This document shows positions 7,760 to 18,956 of a DNA stretch of 64,000 bases, piece by piece. The DNA is from Mesorhizobium sp. B2-1-8. GTDB taxonomy: Bacteria; Pseudomonadota; Alphaproteobacteria; Rhizobiales; Rhizobiaceae. The notes under the pieces are model-generated. The model did not search any database. It was given only the letters and a program-made list of their open reading frames with translations, and had not been told where the DNA came from. Made by a program: the position numbers and the translations under genes. The DNA is taken from positions 4,131,501 to 4,195,500 of the forward strand of contig NZ_CP083952.1 of NCBI RefSeq assembly GCF_006442545.2, read 5' to 3'. Position 1 is the stretch's first letter, and every line of letters starts with the position of its first letter.

Positions 7760-9121
7760 TCAGACGCCCAGCGACTTCAGCTTGCGATGCAAAGCGGAGC
7801 GCTCCATGCCGATGAACTCGGCCGTCTTCGAGATGTTGCCGCCGAACCGGTTGATCTGGGCGATCAGATAGTCCTTTTCGAACTGTTCGCGTGCCTCGCG
7901 CAGCGGAAGCGCCATGATGTGCTGGTCCGACTGGTTGGGCGTGCGCGGCATGACATCGCCGATTTCGGACGGCAGCAGATCCGCGGTGATCGGCGCGTCG
8001 ACATCCTCGCCGCGCGCCAGGATCATCAGCCGCTCGACGTTGTTGCGGAGCTGACGCACGTTGCCCGGCCAGTTGTGCGCCTGCAGCACGGCCAGCGCAT
8101 CGTCGCCGATGCGGCGCGGCTTGATGCCGGCTTGGCGGGCGATCTGCTTCATGAAATTGTCGACGAGATAGGGAATGTCCTCGCGCCGTTCGGCCAGCCC
8201 TGGCACCATGACCGGAACCACGGCGAGCCGATGGTAAAGATCCTCGCGGAATCGCCCGTCGGCGATCATCGCCTCCAGGTTCTGCGAGGTTGAGGAAATG
8301 ATGCGGACATCGACCTTGACCCGCTTTGTACCGCCCACCCGCTCGAACTGCTGTTCGACCAGCACGCGCAAAATCTTGTTCTGCGTTTCGCGCGGCATGT
8401 CGGCCACTTCGTCGATGTAGAGAATACCGCGATGGGCTTCCTCCAGCGCTCCCACCTTGCGCTCGACTCCGTTCGATTCGGTGCCGAACAGTTCGATCTC
8501 CATGCGTTCGGGCGTGATGTTGGCGGCGCTCAGCGTCACGAACGGCGCGCCCTTGCGGGCCGAAAGCGTATGGATGGCGCGCGCTGCCAGCTCCTTGCCC
8601 GAACCGGAGGGCCCAACGATCATCACGCGGCTGTTGGTCGGCGCGACACGCTCGATGGTCTGGCGCAACTGGCTCATCGCCGACGACATGCCGATCAGGT
8701 CGAAGGTCTCGCCGCTACGCAGCTTGAGATCGGAAACCTCGCGGCGCAATTTCGAGGTCTCGAGCGCACGTTCGGCGATGAGGATCAGCCTGTCGGCCTT
8801 GAACGGCTTCTCGATGAAGTCATAGGCGCCGCGACGGATGGCGGAAACCGCGGTTTCGATGTTGCCGTGGCCTGAAATCATCACCACGGGCAGGTTCGGG
8901 TGCATGGTCTTGATCTCGTCCAGCAGCGCCAACCCGTCCAGGCGCGAACCTTGCAGCCAGATGTCCAGGAAGATCAGCCTCGGCGCTCGATCGGCGATGG
9001 CCGCCAGGGCGCTGTCGGCATCGAATGCCGTACGGGTTTCGTGACCCTCGTCACTCAGGATGCCCGCGACGAGTTCGCGGATGTCTTCCTCGTCATCGAC
9101 GATGAGAATATCAGACGCCAT
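7760..9121 (-). CDS. ntrX: Nitrogen response regulator NtrX
   Basis: Response regulator of the NtrY-NtrX pair, 453 residues. Receiver domain residues 1-120 with DDEED at 8-12 and the phospho-acceptor in LIFLDIWL (about 50-57). The AAA+ domain has Walker A GPSGSGKE (about 170) and Walker B ILYIDEVAD. The C-terminal Fis-type helix-turn-helix is GGNISKTAEFIGMERSALHRK. The sigma-54 contact motif GAFTGA is absent; the corresponding stretch reads ESNGVERKVGALEE, so it probably does not activate sigma-54 promoters directly. The start overlaps the ntrY 3' end by 11 bp. Confidence 0.96.
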   Translation of the reverse strand: MASDILIVDDEEDIRELVAGILSDEGHETRTAFDADSALAAIADRAPRLIFLDIWLQGSRLDGLALLDEIKTMHPNLPVVMISGHGNIETAVSAIRRGAYDFIEKPFKADRLILIAERALETSKLRREVSDLKLRSGETFDLIGMSSAMSQLRQTIERVAPTNSRVMIVGPSGSGKELAARAIHTLSARKGAPFVTLSAANITPERMEIELFGTESNGVERKVGALEEAHRGILYIDEVADMPRETQNKILRVLVEQQFERVGGTKRVKVDVRIISSTSQNLEAMIADGRFREDLYHRLAVVPVMVPGLAERREDIPYLVDNFMKQIARQAGIKPRRIGDDALAVLQAHNWPGNVRQLRNNVERLMILARGEDVDAPITADLLPSEIGDVMPRTPNQSDQHIMALPLREAREQFEKDYLIAQINRFGGNISKTAEFIGMERSALHRKLKSLGV

Positions 9122-11396
9122 TACCGACCTTTTCAGTTTCTCTTTCGTGGTCCGCCCTGCTTTCGCCCCGCGGCAGCGTGCCGGCCGCGGGCGGCAGGAT
9201 GATGCTGATCATCGCGCCGCGCCCGCCATGGAAGTCCGCAGGCGCGTCATGGAGTTCCAGCCTGCCGCCATGGTCCTCCACGATCTTTTTGACGATAGCG
9301 AGACCAAGCCCGGTGCCCTTTTCGCGTGTGGTCATATAAGGCTCCAGCAATCGCTGGCGATTCTCGCGCGGCAGGCCTTTGCCATTGTCGATGACGTCGA
9401 TGCGAATCGCGCCATTCTGGCGCCCGGCTTGAATCCGGATTATGCCGTGCGAACCGTCGTTCTGTTCCAGCCCGTCGATCGCCTCGGCGGCATTCTTGAT
9501 CACGTTGCCGAAGGCCTGGGCCATCAACCGGCTGTCGAAAGTGCCCTTGAGCGGCTCATTGCCGAATATCCGCTCGAAGGTGATGTCGGCACGGCTGACT
9601 TCGACCAGGAAGGAAGCCTCGCGCAGCGATTCGCGCAGGTCGATGGCCTTCATCTCGGGCTTTGGCATGCGGGCAAAGGCCGAGAACTCGTCGACCATGC
9701 GGCCGATATCCTCCACCTGCCGGATGATCGTGTCGGTACATTGGTCGAAAACTTCGCGGTCCTCGGTGATGACCTTGCCGTAGCGGCGCTTGATACGCTC
9801 GGCGGAAAGTTGGATCGGCGTCAGTGGATTCTTGATCTCGTGGGCGATGCGCCGCGCCACGTCGGCCCACGCGGACGAACGCTGGGCCTGAACCAGGTCG
9901 GTAATGTCATCCACCGTCACGACGTAGGACTTTTCCTCGGAGCCGTCGTCGCCGGCCTCGATGGTGACCTGCACATTGAAGGTCCGCTCGGCACCGGCGC
10001 GATAGAAGGTCACCTGCTCGCGATAGACCGGCTTGCCGGACTTACGGCCGATCTCGAAGACGCGGCCGACATGAGGCAGGATCGCGGAAAGGTTCTGCCC
10101 GAGTGCCGCGCTGGCGGAAATGGCCAGCATCGATTCGGCGGAACGGTTGACGATGGTGATGATGCCGTAGGGGTCGACGCCGATGACGCCGGCGGTGACA
10201 CCGGCAAGCACGGCTTCCGAAAAACGCCGCCTCTCGTCGATCAGGTCCTTCGCCGACAGGATCTCGTTGCGCTGTGATTTGAGCTCCAGCAGCATCTTGT
10301 TGAACGTATCGCCGAGCGAGGCGACGTCGCCATCGGATGGCCGCACCGGCACCGCGACGTCGAGATTGCCGGTCGCGACTTCATCGGCAGCGCCGATCAG
10401 CTGACGGATTGGCCGCACCAGTCGGTCGGCAACGGCTATGCCGGTCCAGATTGCCGACAGGATGATGATCAGGGTCAGCGACAGATAGGGCAGCGCAAAT
10501 GCCACTTGCGAGGTGCGCCTGTTGTCCTCGAGATTGCGATACTCGTCGGTGTTGGACCTGACGATCTGCCGCGCCTTGATCACCTCTGGGTCGACCAGAC
10601 GGATGGTGTAGAGATAGAGGCCCTCGATCTGGCGCAACTTGACGATGGCGCCCATGATGTTGCGCGTGCGCGGCTCGATCAGCACCGGCTTACCGTCGGT
10701 GGCGGTGGCAACCGCTCCTTCCGGCGGTTCCGGCATGGCGAAATCGGCATCGGTCTTGGCGCTCATGACGAAGGAGCCGTCGGGCTTGATCAGCGCGGCG
10801 TGCGCCAGCGAGCGGCCCACGGCTTCCTTGTTCATGAGGTCGAGAAAGCCGGTGCGATCGAGGCCATACAGCGTGCGGGAGGCATCGAGATCGTAGGCCA
10901 TCGACAGAGTCGTGCCCTGCAGGTTGCGGGCGTTTTCCTGGACATAGGCATCGGCGATCGACAACGAAGAATTGACGATCGTCTTGGTGCGAATCTCGAA
11001 CCAGCGATCAAGGCCGATATCGAGCGTGATCGAGGCGATGATCGCCACCATGATGGCGGGAATGGCGGCAACCAGCGCGAACATGGCAACGATGCGCACA
11101 TGCAGCCGGGAAGCCGCCTTGCCGTGGCGGCGGGCCATGACGATGCGATGCACCTCGCGCCCGACCAGCGCGATGAGAACGAGCACGAAGGCGGCGTTGA
11201 GAGCGATCAGCGCCCACGTCGCCTTGGCGTCCGGCGCGATCGGTGTCGCACCGACCAGGATCGCGAACGAGATAGCCGCCATGATCAGGGCGCCGACGAC
11301 CGCGATCACGCCTGGCAGCGCCAGTAGCCGGCGTCCGTCGCGCGCGCCTGGTTCGCTGAAAAGCGGTTGGTTGGGTACAGGTGTCTGCGGAGCCAT
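9111..11396 (-). CDS. ntrY: Nitrogen-regulation sensor histidine kinase NtrY
   Basis: Large membrane sensor kinase, 761 residues from the chosen start (MAPQTPVP; a start 15 codons upstream is possible). Several N-terminal membrane helices (about residues 20-120) and a periplasmic sensing region are followed by another helix, HAMP and PAS domains. The kinase core has phospho-accepting His in [19 protein letters not shown] box [10 protein letters not shown], and G boxes DNGKGLP and GTGLGLAIVKK. It phosphorylates NtrX and in several alphaproteobacteria also responds to oxygen or redox. It lies downstream of ntrBC with a gap of about 130 bp. Confidence 0.95.
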   Translation of the reverse strand: MAPQTPVPNQPLFSEPGARDGRRLLALPGVIAVVGALIMAAISFAILVGATPIAPDAKATWALIALNAAFVLVLIALVGREVHRIVMARRHGKAASRLHVRIVAMFALVAAIPAIMVAIIASITLDIGLDRWFEIRTKTIVNSSLSIADAYVQENARNLQGTTLSMAYDLDASRTLYGLDRTGFLDLMNKEAVGRSLAHAALIKPDGSFVMSAKTDADFAMPEPPEGAVATATDGKPVLIEPRTRNIMGAIVKLRQIEGLYLYTIRLVDPEVIKARQIVRSNTDEYRNLEDNRRTSQVAFALPYLSLTLIIILSAIWTGIAVADRLVRPIRQLIGAADEVATGNLDVAVPVRPSDGDVASLGDTFNKMLLELKSQRNEILSAKDLIDERRRFSEAVLAGVTAGVIGVDPYGIITIVNRSAESMLAISASAALGQNLSAILPHVGRVFEIGRKSGKPVYREQVTFYRAGAERTFNVQVTIEAGDDGSEEKSYVVTVDDITDLVQAQRSSAWADVARRIAHEIKNPLTPIQLSAERIKRRYGKVITEDREVFDQCTDTIIRQVEDIGRMVDEFSAFARMPKPEMKAIDLRESLREASFLVEVSRADITFERIFGNEPLKGTFDSRLMAQAFGNVIKNAAEAIDGLEQNDGSHGIIRIQAGRQNGAIRIDVIDNGKGLPRENRQRLLEPYMTTREKGTGLGLAIVKKIVEDHGGRLELHDAPADFHGGRGAMISIILPPAAGTLPRGESRADHERETEKVGNGV

Positions 11397-11526
11397 GTCG
11401 CCGTGTAGAGCCAATGATTGCGTCCGATCTATGCAACGCATTGTGGCGATTATGCAACAAGTGTGACAGCGACGGGACTCTTTCCCCGTTCGGTCCCCTG
11501 AAAAAGATCGTGTGCCCGGCGCCGGC

Positions 11527-12983
<1,457 letters not shown>

Positions 12984-12987
<4 letters not shown>

Positions 12988-14126
12988 TTGCGGTCTCCTT
13001 CGCCGTCTTGATCGGCGCCCAGCGCCGTTTCCTTCCAGGCCGGCATCAGGACCCGGAACGTTGTCGCGCGCGGCGTCGAATCGCATTCGATGATGCCGCC
13101 ATGCTCACCGACGATCTTGGCGACCAGCGCCAGCCCGAGACCCGAGCCGTTCGGCTTGGTGGTGATGAAGGGATCGAACAGGATCGGCAGGATATCTTCC
13201 GAGACGCCGGAACCATTGTCGCGCACGCAGAACTCCAGCGGCAGCGATACACGATCCTGCGTGCCCGGGACCGAAACCCGAATACCGGGCCGGAAGGCGG
13301 TGGACAGCACGATTTCGCCCTGCGGATCGCTGCCAATTGCCTCGGCGGCGTTCTTGATCAGGTTGAGGAACACCTGGATCAGTTGGTCGCGGTTTGCGAA
13401 TACTGGAGGCAATGATGGATCATAATCCTCCAATATCTTGATTTTCTTCGCGAAACCGTTCTTTGCGATTGCCTTCACGTGATCAAGCACGACATGGATG
13501 TTGACGGGATAGCGATCGATCGGCCGCTCGTCGGAAAAAACCTCCATACGATCGACCAGCGACACGATACGGTCCGTCTCGTCGGTGATCAGCCGCGTCA
13601 GCGCGCGATCCTCATCGGAGGCGGACAGTTCGAGCAGTTGGGCCGCCCCCCTGATGCCGGAAAGCGGGTTCTTGATCTCATGCGCCAGCATCGCCGCCAG
13701 GCCGGTCACCGAGCGCGCCGCGCCGCGATGCGTCATCTGCCGGTCGATCTTGTCGGCCATCGACCGCTCCTGAAACATGACCACGACGGAGCCCGGAAAC
13801 TCCGGCACCGGCGCGACATAGAGATCGACGACCTTCTCGATGCCGAGGCGGGGCGACGAGACGTCGACGCGATACTCGTTGACGGGCGCGCGGCGCTCGC
13901 GCACCTGGTCGACCAGCGTCAGCAACGGGCTGCCGAAGGGTATGAGCTTGGACAGGGTGTTGCGCGCCAGCATGGTCGCGCTGGAGCGAAAGAAATCCTC
14001 AGCATCGGCGTTGGCGAAGGTGATGAAGCCTTCCTCGCTGATCATGATCACCGGGCGGCGGATCGTATTCAGCACGATCTGGGCGGCATCCGCCATTTCA
14101 ACGCTCTGGCTAGCGGTGGCGGTCAT
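12984..14126 (-). CDS. ntrB: Nitrogen sensor kinase/phosphatase NtrB
   Basis: Soluble histidine kinase that phosphorylates or dephosphorylates NtrC depending on PII status. Length 380 residues. An N-terminal PAS domain (about 20-120) is followed by the phospho-accepting His in [20 protein letters not shown] (about 144-163). The ATP-binding domain has [22 protein letters not shown] and [18 protein letters not shown]. No membrane segments, as expected. Four-base overlaps join it to dusB upstream and ntrC downstream, so dusB-ntrB-ntrC is almost certainly one operon. The PII gene glnB lies at 51.9 kb. Confidence 0.96.
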
Positions 14127-15151
14127 GCGGCACTCCGCAGGTTCATGGTTTGCGGATCGCGCGAAAACACATCGCGTAGCAAGGCGATGACACGGGCTGG
14201 TTCGAACGCGGTCATTATCGCCTTTCTACCGTCGCCAGCGACGCACCCGGCATGTCGATCAAGATACCAGCCCAGATGCTTGCGGGCCTGGCGCAGGCCG
14301 CTCTCGGCGCCGTAAAGCGCCAGCATGTCCTCGTAATGGGCAACGACATAGTCGGCGAGCGCTTGCGGGGTCTCGGGAATGCCGGGCGAAAATGCCCCGG
14401 CGGCAGCCGCAGCGATGCTGCCGGCGACCCACGGCGCGCCATAGTGGGCGCGGCCGACCATCACTGCGTCGGCGCCGGACTGTTCGAGAATGACCGAGGC
14501 TTCAGCCGGGGAGCAGACATCGCCATTGGCGACGACCGGGATGGATACGGCCTCCTTGACGCGAGCGATGGCGCGCCAATCCGCCTTACCTTGGTAGAAC
14601 TGGCAGCGTGTGCGGCCATGGACCGTGACCATCTTGACGCCCGCCTGCTCGGCACGGCGCGCCAGGACGGGAGCGTTGAGTGCCGCCTCGTCCCAACCCA
14701 GCCGCATCTTGACCGTGACCGGCACCTTGACCGCGCCGACCACGGCCTCGATCAGCGAGAGCGCGTGGTCGAGGTCCAGCATCAATGCCGAACCGGCATA
14801 GCCACCGGTGACCTTCTTGGCCGGGCAGCCCATGTTGATGTCGATGATGTCGGCGCCCTCGCCGGCGGCGATCCGTGCGCCTTCGGCCATATGGATCGCC
14901 TCGCGGCCGGCAAGCTGCACCATATGGACGGGCAGGCCGGAATGACGTATGCGCAGGTCGCAGCCGGCCCTGCCCTTGGCGAGTTCGCCGCTGGCCACCA
15001 TTTCGGACACGACCAGGCCGGCGCCATGCGCATGGGCGCGCTGCCTGAACGCCTCGTCGGTAATCCCAGACATCGGCGCGAGGAAGACGCGGTTCCGGAT
15101 TCTCACACCGCCGACGTCGAGAGGCGCGGCCAATCTGATCAAGTTAACCAT
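14123..15151 (-). CDS. dusB: tRNA-dihydrouridine synthase DusB (NifR3-like)
   Basis: FMN enzyme reducing uridine to dihydrouridine in the tRNA D-loop. The start at 15151 ([15 protein letters not shown]) is preferred over the longer open frame because the family begins here; this gives 342 residues. Motifs: [15 protein letters not shown] near residue 22, [22 protein letters not shown] with the catalytic Cys of GCPAKK near residue 102, and [17 protein letters not shown] near 170. It is the first gene of the ntrBC operon, the classical nifR3/ORF1 position. A long inverted repeat lies 28 bp upstream of the start. Confidence 0.95.
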   Translation of the reverse strand: MVNLIRLAAPLDVGGVRIRNRVFLAPMSGITDEAFRQRAHAHGAGLVVSEMVASGELAKGRAGCDLRIRHSGLPVHMVQLAGREAIHMAEGARIAAGEGADIIDINMGCPAKKVTGGYAGSALMLDLDHALSLIEAVVGAVKVPVTVKMRLGWDEAALNAPVLARRAEQAGVKMVTVHGRTRCQFYQGKADWRAIARVKEAVSIPVVANGDVCSPAEASVILEQSGADAVMVGRAHYGAPWVAGSIAAAAAGAFSPGIPETPQALADYVVAHYEDMLALYGAESGLRQARKHLGWYLDRHAGCVAGDGRKAIMTAFEPARVIALLRDVFSRDPQTMNLRSAA

Positions 15152-15178
15152 GCACAAAAACCAAGCATGTCCATTCGC

Positions 15179-15213
15179 TGCACATTCTCTAGCCAGATCG
15201 AGAGAAATGTGCA
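15179..15213. promoter_or_regulatory. Long inverted repeat upstream of dusB-ntrBC
   Basis: Left arm TGCACATTCTCT and right arm AGAGAAATGTGCA pair over 12-13 bases with one bulged base and a 10-base spacer. The outer TGCACA/TGTGCA ends resemble the TGCAC/GTGCA ends of NtrC sites. It lies 28 bp upstream of dusB and about 80 bp upstream of ispDF on the other strand. In Rhizobium leguminosarum the ORF1-ntrBC operon is known to be repressed by its own NtrC, so an autoregulatory operator is plausible. This is inference from position and form. Confidence 0.55.
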
Positions 15214-15291
15214 ACGCGGAATGACGCCACATTAAGGCGCAATTGGGAAAATGCTGGCCTTCGGCCTTGGCCGCGACTAGGACCAGACTAA

Positions 15292-16521
15292 ATGATTGGC
15301 GCAACTGAAAATCAGGCTTCGGATCCGGGTGGCAAAGTCGCGGTGGTTATCGTCGCGGCCGGCCGCGGCGCGCGCGCCGGACAGGCCGATGGCCCGAAGC
15401 AATATCAACGAATTGCCGGCCGCGCCGTCATCGCTCGTGTCATCGATATTTTTCTGGCGCACCCGCTCATCGGCCGGATCGTCGTGGCCATTCATGCCGA
15501 GGACCAGGAGCTTTTTCGGCAGGCGGTGGGCACCGATGCCGATCGGGTGACGGCAATCGCCGGAGGCGCGACTAGGCAGGATTCGGTTCGGCTCGGGCTG
15601 CACGCGTTAAGAAGCTACGCGCCGGACAAGGTCCTCATCCACGACGCCGCGCGCCCTTTTGTCGACATGGATCTCATCGACCGCACCATCGCGGCCATCG
15701 GCGAGCGTGAAGGCGCGCTTCCCGCCCTGCCCGTTGCCGACACGCTGAAACGCGAATCGGCCAGCGGCATGGTTGGCGAAACAGTCCCCAGAAACGGGCT
15801 GCACGCGGCGCAAACGCCGCAAGGCTTTCCCTTCCTCGCGATCATGACGATGCATGAAGAAGCCTATAACCGAGGCAAAACCGACTTTACCGACGACGCG
15901 TCGATTGCCGAATGGATGCAAATGCCGGTGAAGCTCGTTCCCGGCTCGCCGGACAATATCAAACTCACATGGGCACGGGACATCGCCATGGCGCACCAGC
16001 GACTTTCCAGCGAGCGGGCACACTTCCCCGATATCCGCACCGGCAACGGCTATGACGTCCATGCCTTCGAGCCGGGAGACCATGTCACGCTCTGCGGCGT
16101 CGCCATTCCGCACGACAGGAAATTGTCGGGCCATTCCGACGCCGATGTCGGCCTGCACGCCCTGACCGACGCGCTGCTGGCGACCTGCGGGGCCGGCGAC
16201 ATCGGCACGCACTTCCCGCCGTCCGATCCGCAGTGGAAAGGCGCTGCGTCGCGGATATTCGTCGAACATGCGGCAAGACTGGTGCGGGAGCGCGGCGGGC
16301 GCATCGCCAATGCCGACATCACGCTGATCTGCGAGGCACCGCGTGTCGGCCCGCACCGCGAGGCGATGACGGCGGTTCTTTCCCTGATGCTGGGCATTTC
16401 CGCCGACCGAATCTCGATCAAGGCGACAACCAACGAGAAGCTCGGCTTCGTCGGCCGCGAGGAAGGCATTGCGGCGATCGCCACCGCCAGCGTGGTGTTT
16501 CCCGGCGAGGTTCCGGAATGA
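15292..16521 (+). CDS. ispDF: Bifunctional IspD/IspF isoprenoid enzyme
   Basis: Fusion of 2-C-methyl-D-erythritol 4-phosphate cytidylyltransferase (IspD) and 2-C-methyl-D-erythritol 2,4-cyclodiphosphate synthase (IspF), two steps of the MEP pathway to isoprenoids. Residues about 10-240 form the IspD domain, with [13 protein letters not shown] near 16-28 and HDAARPFVD near 117. The IspF domain begins near 246 with [14 protein letters not shown], then [18 protein letters not shown] and [12 protein letters not shown]; the metal-binding D and H residues are present. The fusion is usual in many alphaproteobacteria. The stop overlaps the cinA start (ATGA). Confidence 0.97.
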   Translation: MIGATENQASDPGGKVAVVIVAAGRGARAGQADGPKQYQRIAGRAVIARVIDIFLAHPLIGRIVVAIHAEDQELFRQAVGTDADRVTAIAGGATRQDSVRLGLHALRSYAPDKVLIHDAARPFVDMDLIDRTIAAIGEREGALPALPVADTLKRESASGMVGETVPRNGLHAAQTPQGFPFLAIMTMHEEAYNRGKTDFTDDASIAEWMQMPVKLVPGSPDNIKLTWARDIAMAHQRLSSERAHFPDIRTGNGYDVHAFEPGDHVTLCGVAIPHDRKLSGHSDADVGLHALTDALLATCGAGDIGTHFPPSDPQWKGAASRIFVEHAARLVRERGGRIANADITLICEAPRVGPHREAMTAVLSLMLGISADRISIKATTNEKLGFVGREEGIAAIATASVVFPGEVPE

Positions 16522-17027
16522 CCGACAGCGGCCCGGCAATCGCCCTGCTCGAGGCCTGCCGCGAGCGGGGCATCATGCTGGCGACCGCCGAAAGCTGCAC
16601 CGGCGGCATGATCATCGCCGCGCTGACCGACATCGCCGGTTCTTCGGCCGTGGTCGATCGCGGCTTCATCACCTATTCCAATGAAGCTAAGATGGACATG
16701 CTCGGCGTGCGAACAACCACGCTCGACGCGCATGGCGCGGTTTCCCGCGAGACAGCCATCGAGATGGCAAAGGGCGCGCTCACCCGTTCACGCGCAGGGC
16801 TGACCCTGGCCGTTACCGGCATTGCCGGTCCAGGTGGCGGTTCTGCGGAAAAGCCTGTCGGCCTGGTCTGGTTCGGCGTTGCGGTGAACGGCCAGCCCGT
16901 GACGGCCGAATACAAGCTGTTTGCCGACAATGGCCGTGACTTCATCCGCCGGCAAACGGTCGACCATGCGCTCAAGCTCGGCTTGCAGACGCTTGGCGAG
17001 AGTCAGGCCGCCGGTGTCTTGCCGTAG
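16518..17027 (+). CDS. CinA-family protein / NMN amidohydrolase (PncC-type)
   Basis: Single-domain CinA C-terminal (PncC) protein, 169 residues, predicted nicotinamide-nucleotide amidase recycling NMN to NaMN. Start 16518 ([10 protein letters not shown]) overlaps the ispDF stop by four bases; the longer open frame upstream runs inside ispDF and is not coding. Motifs are [12 protein letters not shown] (about residues 20-31) and [24 protein letters not shown] (about 95-118). It lacks the N-terminal MoCF-like domain of full CinA. It converges with the RatA-type gene, overlapping it by 25 bp. Confidence 0.92.
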   Translation: MTDSGPAIALLEACRERGIMLATAESCTGGMIIAALTDIAGSSAVVDRGFITYSNEAKMDMLGVRTTTLDAHGAVSRETAIEMAKGALTRSRAGLTLAVTGIAGPGGGSAEKPVGLVWFGVAVNGQPVTAEYKLFADNGRDFIRRQTVDHALKLGLQTLGESQAAGVLP

Positions 17028-17461
17028 ATGACGTCGGCGCGCTTTTCGAAAGCCTCGGCGAACATGCGGAAGGCACGGTCGAACATCGTGCCCATCAGCG
17101 CGCCCAAGATGCGGCTCTTGAATTCGTAGTCGATGAAGAAGCGCACGACACAGCCGGCACCGTCTGGCTCGAAACGCCAGACATTGCTCAGATATTTGAA
17201 CGGGCCATCGATGTATTTCACATCGATGGCGTTCTCGTCGGGCTTCAGCAGCACCTGCGTGGTGAAGGTCTCGCGGATCGCCTTGTAGCCAATGCTCATG
17301 TCGGCGACGAGGATGGTGCGTCCGTCACGCTCCTTGCGCGAGCGGACCGTCAGCGCTTCGCAAAGCGGCAGGAATTGCGGATAAGTCTCGATGTCGGCGA
17401 CCAGCGCGAACATCTGCTCAGGCGTATGGGCAACGTGGCGGGTGGCTTCGAATTTCGGCAT
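17003..17461 (-). CDS. RatA/Coq10-type START-domain protein
   Basis: Type II toxin-antitoxin RatA / Coq10 family protein (SRPBCC fold), 152 residues. The family opening MPKFEATRHVAHTPEQMFALVADIETYPQFLPLCEAL is clear. In mitochondria and many bacteria Coq10 homologues bind ubiquinone and support respiration; E. coli RatA was reported to block 70S assembly. No antitoxin partner is adjacent, so the quinone-binding role is the better guess. It lies 36 bp downstream of lipA on the same strand and probably shares its transcript. Confidence 0.88.
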   Translation of the reverse strand: MPKFEATRHVAHTPEQMFALVADIETYPQFLPLCEALTVRSRKERDGRTILVADMSIGYKAIRETFTTQVLLKPDENAIDVKYIDGPFKYLSNVWRFEPDGAGCVVRFFIDYEFKSRILGALMGTMFDRAFRMFAEAFEKRADVIYGKTPAA

Positions 17462-17497
17462 GAACCCGGCTCTAGAGCGCGTCGCGTCGAAGACGCA

Positions 17498-18463
17498 TCA
17501 GAGCGATTTCGCGAGCTGCGCTTCGCGCGCCGCGCGCAGCCTGGCGAAATCGTCGCCGGCGTGATGCGACGAGCGCGTCAGCGGGCTAGACGCCACCAGC
17601 AGGAAGCCCTTGGTCTTGCCGATCGTCTCGAAGGACTTGAACTCCTCGGGCGTGACGAAGCGGATCACCGGATGGTGCTTTTTCGATGGCTGCAGGTACT
17701 GGCCGATGGTCATGAAGTCGACATTGGCCGAGCGCAGATCATCCATCAACTGCAGGATTTCGTTCCGCTCTTCGCCCAGCCCCACCATGATGCCGGACTT
17801 GGTGAAGATCGACGGATCAAGTTCCTTGACCCGCTGCAGCAGCCGGATCGAGTGGAAATAGCGGGCGCCCGGCCGGACCTTCAGATAATTCGACGGCACG
17901 GTTTCGAGATTGTGGTTGAAGACGTCGGGCCTGGCCGCCACGACGATCTCCAGCGCGCCGTCCTTGCGCAGGAAATCCGGCGTCAGGATTTCGATCGTCG
18001 TCAGAGGCGTTGCCGCCCGAATCTCACGGATGACATCGGCGAAGTGCTGCGCGCCGCCATCGGCGAGATCGTCGCGGTCGACCGAGGTGATGACGACATG
18101 GGTAAGGCCCATCTGCTTGACGGCATGGGCGACGCGGGCCGGCTCGTCTGGATCGAGCGCGGTCGGAATGCCGGTGGCGACATTGCAGAAGGCGCAGGCG
18201 CGCGTGCAGATCTCGCCCATTATCATGAAGGTGGCGTGCTTCTTTTCCCAGCACTCACCGATGTTCGGGCAACCGGCTTCTTCGCACACGGTCACCAGCT
18301 TGTGCGATTTCACGATCTCGCGTGTCTCGGCATAGCCTTTCGACACCGGCGCCTTGACGCGGATCCAGTCCGGCTTGCGCAGGACTTCCTGGTCGGGCTT
18401 GTGCGCTTTCTCGGGGTGCCGCAGCCGCGGCGCGTTGGCGATCGTGTCGAGGACAGTGACCAT
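17498..18463 (-). CDS. lipA: Lipoyl synthase
   Basis: Radical SAM enzyme inserting two sulfurs into octanoyl-protein to make lipoyl groups on E2 and related proteins. Length 321 residues. The auxiliary cluster motif is [12 protein letters not shown] (about 80-91), the radical SAM cluster motif CTRACAFC (about 106-113), and the conserved C-terminal RSSHHAGD follows (RSSYHA in most homologues). It lies downstream of lpd in the pyruvate dehydrogenase block, so the lipoylated subunits PdhB and PdhC and their lipoylation enzyme are encoded together. Confidence 0.97.
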   Translation of the reverse strand: MVTVLDTIANAPRLRHPEKAHKPDQEVLRKPDWIRVKAPVSKGYAETREIVKSHKLVTVCEEAGCPNIGECWEKKHATFMIMGEICTRACAFCNVATGIPTALDPDEPARVAHAVKQMGLTHVVITSVDRDDLADGGAQHFADVIREIRAATPLTTIEILTPDFLRKDGALEIVVAARPDVFNHNLETVPSNYLKVRPGARYFHSIRLLQRVKELDPSIFTKSGIMVGLGEERNEILQLMDDLRSANVDFMTIGQYLQPSKKHHPVIRFVTPEEFKSFETIGKTKGFLLVASSPLTRSSHHAGDDFARLRAAREAQLAKSL

Positions 18464-18599
18464 CTGAACCCTGGGTTTTTCTCGCGACCGCCGTCGGCGA
18501 TCGTCACTTTCACGTCATCTAGGACTTTTCAGCTCAAAGAAAAAGGCTGCAGCGGCGCATGCCGCCACAACCGTTTTCGCATAGCCGGAGCGATATCGA

Positions 18600-18857
18600 C
18601 TAGCGGCGAACCAGACGACCGACCCAGATCAACAGGCAGGCACCGATGAAGCCGGTGATCAGATAGGCGGTCCAGCCGACGCCGAACACGCCGATGTTGA
18701 GCGCCTGCAGGATGGCGTTCAGCACCACAGCGCCAAGGATCCCCATGATAATGTTCATGAATATGCCGGTGTTGCTCTTCATGACCATTTCGGCCAACCA
18801 GCCTGCCAGGCCGCCGATGATGATGGCTGCGATCCAGCCCACGCCGTTCAAGTGCAT
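18600..18857 (-). CDS. GlsB/YeaQ/YmgE family small membrane protein
   Basis: 85-residue protein of the transglycosylase-associated (YeaQ/YmgE/GlsB) family. Three hydrophobic helices with the glycine-rich pattern GWIAAIIIGGLAGWLAEMVM, then MNIIMGILGAVVLNAILQAL, then a last helix ending in RLVRR. Members are often stress-induced; no enzyme activity has been established. It is preceded by AAGGAGAAGGC before the ATG. It lies between lpd and lipA on the same strand. Confidence 0.9.
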   Translation of the reverse strand: MHLNGVGWIAAIIIGGLAGWLAEMVMKSNTGIFMNIIMGILGAVVLNAILQALNIGVFGVGWTAYLITGFIGACLLIWVGRLVRR

Positions 18858-18956
18858 ATGCCTTCTCCTTGCGCCAGTAAAAATGCATCCGGAAACGAAC
18901 CGCCTCGCCGTCGCGACCCTGCGGCTTTCGAAGCTGAGTCTCCCGCGGCGAATCTA

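Noticed and set aside
17003..17461. RatA as part of a toxin-antitoxin pair
   Set aside because: No antitoxin-like gene is next to it; the protein fits the Coq10/START group and follows lipA.
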